Part shown: positions 59,188-64,000 of the stretch, piece after piece | Numbering within the stretch: position 1 is the stretch's first letter | How the letters are laid out: each line of letters opens with the position of its first letter | NCBI RefSeq assembly: GCF_036226445.1 | Contig: NZ_CP108474.1 | Location: forward strand, 6,386,001 to 6,450,000 | From: Streptomyces sp. NBC_01255 | Lineage (GTDB): Bacteria; Actinomycetota; Actinomycetes; Streptomycetales; Streptomycetaceae | DNA length: 64,000 nt | Reading direction: 5' to 3' | Notes under the pieces: generated by a model | Seen by the model: the letters and a program-made list of their open reading frames with translations, nothing else | Database searches by the model: none | What the model was told of the DNA's origin: nothing | Position numbers and translations under genes: made by a program

Positions 59188-60075
59188 ATGGGGTGGACGG
59201 TCCTCTACATCGCATTCGGCGTGGTCGCGTTGTGGCTGCTGGGGGAGGTGCTCCTCCAGTACAAAGCGCGGCTGCGATGGCGATTGCTCGCCTTCACCGG
59301 ATTTCTCGGCGTCGTCCTGGGCGTGCTGCTGCCCTCGGTGGCGGTCATCATCGCCGGCGCGGTCGCGTTCGCCGTCGGCCAGACCTATGTGACGCTCTCC
59401 TTCCGCCGCGGCTTCTCCACCGGCTGGGCGATCGGCGGGAACCCGGGTGCGAGCCGCCGCCGCAAGGCGGGCGCCCAGGCCCCGGCAGGGCCCACCCTCG
59501 AGGTCACCGAGGTCTCGTACGACGCTGTCGACGCCTACGCCCCGGCTGACGGCGAGCGCTACGACGACGCCACCGCCGCCGAGACCACCGCGGTCTACGA
59601 GCCCCACCCGCTGCCGGACGACACCGGCCAGTACGGGATCTACGGCATGGGCCACCAGGGCACCGGTCACCAGGACGGCGGCCACGACGGCGGCCACCAG
59701 GGCACCGGTCACCAGGACTCCGGTCAGGGCGCGGGATACGGCACGGGGTACGAGCAGCCGCAGCAGCCCGCCTACGACCCGTACGCCCCGGCGTACGAGC
59801 AGCAGCAGCCGGCCTACGACTATGGCGCGCCCGCCCCGCAGCAGCAGTACGCCGCCTACTCCGACCCGTACATCGGCCCGGGCACGGACGGCCAGCAGTA
59901 CACCTCGTACTACGGCGACCCCTACGCCCCGTCGTACTCCTACGACACCCCGCCCGGCGGCGTCTGGGTCCCGCAGCAGCGCGACACGGAACAGCCCCCG
60001 CAGCAGGCGCCGCAGCCGCAGGCCCCGTACGGCTACGAGCAGCACCCGGACGAGCAGCAGCAGTACCGCTACTGA
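59188..60075 (+). CDS. Membrane protein with Gln/Tyr/Gly-rich low-complexity tail, function unknown
   Basis: A 295-aa protein. The first 75 residues hold two helices (about 3-22 and 32-65). After a basic stretch (ASRRRKAG) the remaining ~190 residues are disordered: a His-Gln-Gly segment with two copies of the MGHQGTGHQD/GGHQGTGHQDS type, then a long region of YDPYAP, YEQQQPAYD and QQQY units. Such Tyr/Gln-rich tails can phase separate or bind partners. ATG at 59188, 54 nt after metF. No family recognised; common as a class in streptomycetes. Confidence 0.78.
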   Translation: MGWTVLYIAFGVVALWLLGEVLLQYKARLRWRLLAFTGFLGVVLGVLLPSVAVIIAGAVAFAVGQTYVTLSFRRGFSTGWAIGGNPGASRRRKAGAQAPAGPTLEVTEVSYDAVDAYAPADGERYDDATAAETTAVYEPHPLPDDTGQYGIYGMGHQGTGHQDGGHDGGHQGTGHQDSGQGAGYGTGYEQPQQPAYDPYAPAYEQQQPAYDYGAPAPQQQYAAYSDPYIGPGTDGQQYTSYYGDPYAPSYSYDTPPGGVWVPQQRDTEQPPQQAPQPQAPYGYEQHPDEQQQYRY

Positions 60076-60094
60076 GCGGGCGCCGGCGGGCCTG

Positions 60095-61537
60095 TCACCG
60101 CGAGCCGCGGAACTCCGCGCCCTCCACGATCAGGCCCGCCACCAGCGCACCCGACATGCCCGCGTGGGCGAGTCCGCCGCCCGGGTGGGACCAGCCGCCC
60201 GCGTAGTACAGACCCGGCAGCGGCGAGACGTTGGCGGCGGGCAGCAGGGAACCGCCGACCCCGCCGAGCGCGGGCCCCGGCACCTCGGCGATCCCGGTGT
60301 CCCGGCGTACGTCCTCCGGCGTGCGGACGTGCCGCCACAGCAGCCGCTCGCGCAGCCCCGGCACCGCCGCGCCGGCCGCTTCGACCATGCGGTCGGCGAA
60401 GACGTCCCAGTAGCCCTCGTCTTCTTCCGAAGCCGCGTGGACGGTCGCCGTGACCGTCACCGCCTCGTGCTCGTCGTCGGGCCGCAGCGCCGGATCGTCC
60501 GGCCGCAGCACCGTCACGGTCGGCCGCTCGCCCGCCGCGTGCACGACCGTACGGTGGACCGCCGTCGCCTCCCGGGGGCCGCGCAGGGCCAGACAGACCG
60601 TCACCCGGCTCGTCCCGGCCGCCTGGTAGCGCGACCACTCGTCGCCGTCGCCCCACGCCACGACGTGGTCGCGGTACAGCGCGGGCACCGGGGCCCCGGA
60701 GACCACGTGGTCCGCCTCGACCGTCTCGCCCCCGGCGAGCCGGACGCCGACCGCCCGGCCGTCCTTCTCCAGGACGTCCTCGACCGGCGTGTCGAAGAAG
60801 AACTCCACCCGCCGCTTCCGGCACCGCTCGAAGACCGCGTCGGCCAGCGCCCGGATGCCCCCGCCCACGTACCAACTGCCGAAGGTCTGCTCCATGTACG
60901 GCAGGACGGCGGCCGCGGCCGGGGCGGTCGCCGGGGCGAAGCCGTACGACCACGCGTACGCGTCGAGCAGGGCGGCGAGCCGGGGGTCGCCCAGCTCCCG
61001 CGCCCCGACCTGGGCGAGCGTCGTCGTGGGGCGTCTCAGCAGCCCCGCCTTCAGCGCCGGGTAGGGCTCCTTGGCCAGCGGCGCCGGGTCGGCCGGCTGC
61101 GGCTCCTCCAGGAGCGGGCGCCGGGTCCGGTCCCAGGCCTCGCGGGCCCGTACCAGGAACTCGCCCCAGCGCTCGCCCGCGCCCGCGCCGAGCGCCGCGT
61201 CCAGGGCGGCGACCGTGCCCGCCCGGGAGGCGTTCGGCAGGTCGACGCGCGTGCCGTCGGCGAAGACATGACGGCTCGCCGGATCGACCTGGGTCAGCGC
61301 GACGCACTCCTCCAGGGGCTCCTTGCCCGTCTTCACGAACAGGTCCCGGTAGACGGCGGGCAGATGCAGCAGCCCCGGACCGGTGTCGAAGGCGAAGCCC
61401 TCGCGCGCGAAGCGGCCGACCGCCCCGCCGTACGTCGACGTCCGCTCGTACACCGTCACCCGGTGGCCCGCCACGGCCAGTCGGGCCGCCGTCGCCATGG
61501 CGCCGAGTCCCGCGCCGATCACCACAATCCGTGCCAT
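60095..61537 (-). CDS. CrtI-type FAD-dependent oxidoreductase (phytoene desaturase-like)
   Basis: A 480-aa flavoprotein with the dinucleotide motif VVIGAGLGAMATAARLAVAGHRVTVYE at the N-terminus, YGGAVGRF, FDTGPGLLHLP, TFGSWYVGGGIRALADA and the C-terminal YYAGGWSHPGGGLAHAGMSGALVA that defines the phytoene desaturase family. No other carotenoid genes (crtB, crtE) are near, so a carotenoid substrate is not supported by context. ATG at 61537 avoids an unsupported ten-residue extension. The gene is 33 nt downstream of the DUF4126 stop-side gene and shares its direction. Confidence 0.87.
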   Translation of the reverse strand: MARIVVIGAGLGAMATAARLAVAGHRVTVYERTSTYGGAVGRFAREGFAFDTGPGLLHLPAVYRDLFVKTGKEPLEECVALTQVDPASRHVFADGTRVDLPNASRAGTVAALDAALGAGAGERWGEFLVRAREAWDRTRRPLLEEPQPADPAPLAKEPYPALKAGLLRRPTTTLAQVGARELGDPRLAALLDAYAWSYGFAPATAPAAAAVLPYMEQTFGSWYVGGGIRALADAVFERCRKRRVEFFFDTPVEDVLEKDGRAVGVRLAGGETVEADHVVSGAPVPALYRDHVVAWGDGDEWSRYQAAGTSRVTVCLALRGPREATAVHRTVVHAAGERPTVTVLRPDDPALRPDDEHEAVTVTATVHAASEEDEGYWDVFADRMVEAAGAAVPGLRERLLWRHVRTPEDVRRDTGIAEVPGPALGGVGGSLLPAANVSPLPGLYYAGGWSHPGGGLAHAGMSGALVAGLIVEGAEFRGSR

Positions 61538-61570
61538 GTCAGCGACCCTATCCGGCAGGTCGGACACCGC

Positions 61571-62221
61571 TCAGAAGTGGTCGGACTCGTCCGGTGGGGG
61601 TGGTGTCCGCACACGTCTCCCCGGGGCGGCGTCCATGAGGTGCCTCTCCTCGCGGCGCTGGGACCTGCGGCGCAGGAAGCGGCGGATCTTCTGGGCGAGG
61701 AAGAACAGTATGGCCAGGCCGAGGACGAGCAGGACGGCCGCGATGCTCGCCGCCGCCACCGGGTTGAATATCGCGAAGGTGACGATCGCGGCCACCCCGA
61801 GGTCCTCCGCCAGGCTCAGCGCGACGTTGGAGAACGGCTCCGGCGTGGTGTTGACCGCCATCCTCGTCCCGGCCTTGACGAAGTGGCTCAGGAGGGCCGT
61901 CGTGCCGCCGACCGCGCCCGCCGCGAGCTCCGGCAGCGAGCCGTTCTGACCGGCGAGGAGGGCGGCTACCACGGCCCCCGCGATCGGCCGGATCACGGTG
62001 TGGACGGAGTCCCAGGCCGAGTCGACGTACGGGATCTTGTCCGCCACCGCCTCGCACAGGAACAGCACGCCCGCGACGACGAGGACATCGGTGCGCTGCA
62101 AGGACTCGGGCACCTCGTCGGTCAGCCCGGTCGCGCCGAAGATGCCGAGCAGCAGGACCACCGCGTACGCGTTGATCCCGCTCGCCCAGCCGCTGGTGAA
62201 CACCAGGGGGAGTACCGACAC
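61571..62221 (-). CDS. DUF4126-family membrane protein
   Basis: A 216-aa protein with five or six membrane helices. The start MSVLPLVFTSGWASGINAY, LCEAVADKIPYVDSAWD and ELAAGAVGGTTALLSHFVKAGTR are characteristic of DUF4126 proteins. The C-terminal 45 residues are basic (RRFLRRRSQRREERH) and cytoplasmic. GTG at 62221 is chosen because the fold begins there; TACGAT 7 nt upstream would fit a leaderless start. It precedes the CrtI-like gene in the same direction. Function unknown. Confidence 0.83.
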   Translation of the reverse strand: MSVLPLVFTSGWASGINAYAVVLLLGIFGATGLTDEVPESLQRTDVLVVAGVLFLCEAVADKIPYVDSAWDSVHTVIRPIAGAVVAALLAGQNGSLPELAAGAVGGTTALLSHFVKAGTRMAVNTTPEPFSNVALSLAEDLGVAAIVTFAIFNPVAAASIAAVLLVLGLAILFFLAQKIRRFLRRRSQRREERHLMDAAPGRRVRTPPPPDESDHF

Positions 62222-62552
62222 GCCCGCGATCGTAACCAGGACTGAGTATCCGTACCTAGGGGTCGAGATGAGTAGGTACGCGGATGGGCTCGGACCGGCC
62301 GGGAAGGGAGAGTGGAGTCCACGGAAGGGGCGCGGCTCCGGTACCGCCGGCACGGGGCTGCGGAACGGGGCCGTGCGCCTGCCGACTCCGGGGTACGGGG
62401 GATGTGCCACGGGGGTGCACGCGAAGAAGAAGCCGGTGCGGCGGGGCTCGGGGGGATCGAGCCTCGCCGCACCGGCCTCTTCGCGTGGTGGGGAGGGTGG
62501 TTCGGGCGTGTCGCGGGCCGGGCTCTCCAGGCCCTGATCCGCCGGACAGGGG
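62222..62552. other. Intergenic region with terminator
   Basis: A 331-bp gap between the DUF4126 gene start and the end of the TetR gene. It holds the TetR terminator hairpin (62420-62485) and presumably the DUF4126 promoter near 62230-62270, where the sequence is locally AT-richer (CCTAGGTACGGATACTCAG on the minus strand). No small ORF or RNA element recognised. Confidence 0.6.
62420..62485 (-). terminator. Extended hairpin terminator after the TetR gene
   Basis: A core stem GCCGGTGCGGCGGGGCTCG with CGAGCCTCGCCGCACCGGC (one G-U pair, 7-nt loop) is flanked by a further CGCGAAGA/TCTTCGCG pairing beyond a small internal loop. It starts about 67 nt past the TetR stop. Confidence 0.78.
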
Positions 62553-63161
62553 CTACCGGCCGCCGACCCGGCCGTGGAGCAGGCGCGAGAGCGCCGCGTG
62601 CACGTCGTCGAGCGAACGCTCGCTCTGGAAGGCCTGCCAGTCGAGCGCCGCCACCAGCACCATGCCGACCAGCGCCGCCGCCGTCAGCTGGACGTCGATG
62701 TCCTCGCTCAGCTCACCGGCCGCGACCCCCTCCCGCAGGACCCCCTCGACCACCGCGACGGCCTCCTGGCGGACCACCAGGAGCGTCGAGTTCCAGGCCC
62801 GGTTGGTGCGCCAGAGCTCGGCCACGTACAGCTGGGTGAAGGCCGGGTAGCGGTCGATGAAGACGAGCCCCGCCCGGATCATCGCGTCGAGTGCGTCTAT
62901 CCGGCTCCCGCCGCGCTCGGCGGTCTCCTGCTCCGCCGCCCGCAGCGAGGCCGTCAGCAGCGACACCCCGTGGCGCAGCAGCTCCTCGAAGAGCTCGGTC
63001 TTGCTCTTGAAGTTGTAGTAGACCGTGCCCTTGGCCACCCCGGCCCGCTCGGCGATCTCGTCGACCGTCGTCGCGGAGAATCCCTGCTCCGCGATGAGGG
63101 TGACGGCCGCCTCGTAGAGCTTCGCGCGGGTGGCCTGGCGTCGGGTGCTGCTGCTGTCCAT
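62553..63161 (-). CDS. TetR/AcrR-family transcriptional regulator
   Basis: A 202-aa repressor-type protein. The N-terminal helix-turn-helix (LYEAAVTLIAEQGFSATTVDEIAERAGVAKGTVYYNF) is typical, followed by a ligand-binding domain of normal length. ATG at 63161 gives an MDSSSTRRQATRAK start. It lies 43 nt downstream of the YhgE/Pip gene in the same direction, so it is probably co-transcribed and autoregulates that unit, a common arrangement for these exporter-like proteins. The ligand is unknown. Confidence 0.92.
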   Translation of the reverse strand: MDSSSTRRQATRAKLYEAAVTLIAEQGFSATTVDEIAERAGVAKGTVYYNFKSKTELFEELLRHGVSLLTASLRAAEQETAERGGSRIDALDAMIRAGLVFIDRYPAFTQLYVAELWRTNRAWNSTLLVVRQEAVAVVEGVLREGVAAGELSEDIDVQLTAAALVGMVLVAALDWQAFQSERSLDDVHAALSRLLHGRVGGR

Positions 63162-63204
63162 GGGGTCGATTCTCACAGGTGTCGCGGGTGTCACCGGCCC
63201 TGTC

Positions 63205-64000
63205 TCACAGGGTCAGCTCGGGGTGGAGTCGGTCGAGTGTCCAGACCTGCCGCTTGCGGGCGGACACGGCGGTCAGGGCCAGGGCGCCCAGGGTGAACGC
63301 GGTCAGCACCGCGCAGGCCTGCCAGACCGGTTCGATCCCGCCACCCGTGATCAGCCGGCGCAGCGCCTCGACCACGTAGGTCATCGGCAGGAAGGGGTGG
63401 ATCGCGTTGAAGAAGCCCGGGCTGGTCTGCACGGGGTACGTGCCGCCCGCCGAGGTCAGCTGGAGCATGAGCACGGCGAGCACGAGGATCCGGCCCGCCG
63501 CGCCGAAGCGGGCGTTGAGCCACTGGATGATCGCGGCGAAGCAGCAGGTGACCAGGGCGAGGAAGCCCACCGTGCCGGCGGCCCTGGCCATCTGGAGGCC
63601 GAGGCCCCAGTGCAGGACCGACATGAGAGCCCCCACCTGGAGGACGCCGATCGCCGCCACCGGGAGCCAGCCCGCCAGCGCGATCCGCCAGGCCGAGCCG
63701 CCGGCGGCGAGGGCGCGGCGGTTCAGTGGCTGGATGATCATGTACGCGACCATCGCGCCGACCCAGAGGGAGAGCGGGATGAAGTACGGGGCGAAGCCGG
63801 TGCCGTAGTTGGGCGCCTTGTGCATCGACTGCGAGGCCAGCTGCACCGGGTCGGCCATGACCTCCGTACGCCGGTCGCGGTCCTTCTCGTCGTAGTCGGG
63901 GATCTGCTTGACCCCGTCGTGCAGACCGACGGCCAGTGCGCCGGAGCCGTCGGCCAGCTTGAACAGACCGCCGTCGAGCTCGCCCGCGCCCTTCTTGAGC
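63205..64000 (-). CDS. YhgE/Pip-domain membrane protein (C-terminal part, truncated by window edge)
   Basis: The last 264 codons of a larger membrane protein; the N-terminus lies beyond the right edge. The visible part starts with LKKGAGELDGGLFKLADGSGALAVGL, typical of the long extracellular region of YhgE/Pip proteins, then PVQLASQ and a C-terminal block of about six helices (FAPYFIPLSLWVGAMVAYMI, and on to PFLPMTYVVEALRRLITGG). The fold relates to ABC-2 type permeases. Family members include the phage-infection protein of lactococci and the YueB/EsaA group. Paired with a TetR gene; substrate unknown. Confidence 0.88.
   Translation of the reverse strand, partial: LKKGAGELDGGLFKLADGSGALAVGLHDGVKQIPDYDEKDRDRRTEVMADPVQLASQSMHKAPNYGTGFAPYFIPLSLWVGAMVAYMIIQPLNRRALAAGGSAWRIALAGWLPVAAIGVLQVGALMSVLHWGLGLQMARAAGTVGFLALVTCCFAAIIQWLNARFGAAGRILVLAVLMLQLTSAGGTYPVQTSPGFFNAIHPFLPMTYVVEALRRLITGGGIEPVWQACAVLTAFTLGALALTAVSARKRQVWTLDRLHPELTL

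Noticed and set aside
60095..61537. Carotenoid biosynthesis locus
   Set aside because: The CrtI-like enzyme is isolated; no phytoene synthase, GGPP synthase or cyclase gene is nearby.

Overview
This window is a high-GC, gene-dense chromosomal segment of a Streptomyces or a very close relative. The evidence is the extreme third-position GC, frequent GTG/TTG starts, ATGA/GTGA start-stop overlaps, perfect long-stem hairpin terminators, an actinobacterial aa3/bcc respiratory gene set, a SAM-IV riboswitch (an actinobacterial class), and ROK glucokinase, TrpE-TrpG and class II DAHP synthase genes that closely resemble the S. coelicolor versions as I remember them. It reads as core chromosome: I see no insertion sequence, prophage, CRISPR array, tRNA or rRNA.

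Layout. 1-5.5 kb: nadA (cut by the left edge), an A-type Fe-S carrier, a secreted/membrane hypothetical, a PfkB-type (adenosine kinase-like) kinase and a cysteine desulfurase-TusA fusion. 5.9-16.5 kb: the terminal respiratory chain, ctaC-ctaD-ctaF, then an L,D-transpeptidase and a degenerate receiver protein, then ctaE-qcrC-qcrA-qcrB, followed by trpD. 16.5-25 kb: a SAM-IV riboswitch before a class V aminotransferase, a stand-alone Lrp ligand-binding (RAM) protein with a rhomboid protease, a zinc-ribbon/NYN pair, two tandem NlpC/P60 cell-wall hydrolases and a lipoprotein metallopeptidase. 25-41.6 kb: membrane glycosyltransferases, a PimB-like mannosyltransferase, a long-chain acyl-CoA ligase, a phosphoesterase, an SRPBCC/ArsA-like/DUF5304-type trio, glucokinase, an alpha/beta hydrolase, a PlsC acyltransferase, a NarL-type two-component system and a D-2-hydroxyacid dehydrogenase. 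41.6-49.8 kb: trpE-trpG fusion with a Trp-Trp-Trp leader peptide attenuator, a large peptidoglycan amidase with beta-propeller-like repeats, class II DAHP synthase, Bfd and bacterioferritin, and a sulfite-oxidase-like protein. 49.8-64 kb: a copper-box DUF4396 protein, endonuclease IV, a PASTA Ser/Thr kinase, thiO-thiS-thiG under a TPP riboswitch, a ferredoxin reductase-like enzyme, an Rv2175c-type DNA-binding protein, thiE, metF, a Gln/Tyr-rich membrane protein, a CrtI-like oxidoreductase, DUF4126, TetR and a YhgE/Pip protein cut by the right edge.

How the genes fit together. The order erpA-like, pfkB/adoK, cta, qcr, trpD, NlpC/P60, GT87, pimB, fadD15, SRPBCC, ArsA-like, plsC, DAHP synthase, pknL-like, Rv2175c-like, metF follows the M. 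tuberculosis Rv2204c-Rv2172c block as I recall it. This is an old actinobacterial neighbourhood joining respiration, envelope building and aromatic amino acid synthesis. Three of the aromatic/tryptophan genes (trpD, trpEG, DAHP synthase) lie here, with trpEG controlled by transcription attenuation.

The most informative signals are regulatory: a Trp attenuator with visible competing pairings, a SAM-IV riboswitch followed by a six-codon ORF, a TPP riboswitch, an iron box upstream of bfd, a copper (CsoR-type) box upstream of a His-rich membrane protein, and several perfect inverted repeats at start codons or promoters (ctaE, the PASTA kinase, the dehydrogenase gene) that have no assigned regulator. 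I found no wholly new multi-gene system. The best candidates for undescribed biology are the copper-box DUF4396 unit, the SAM-IV mini-ORF, the kinase-promoter palindrome and the respiratory-locus receiver protein.
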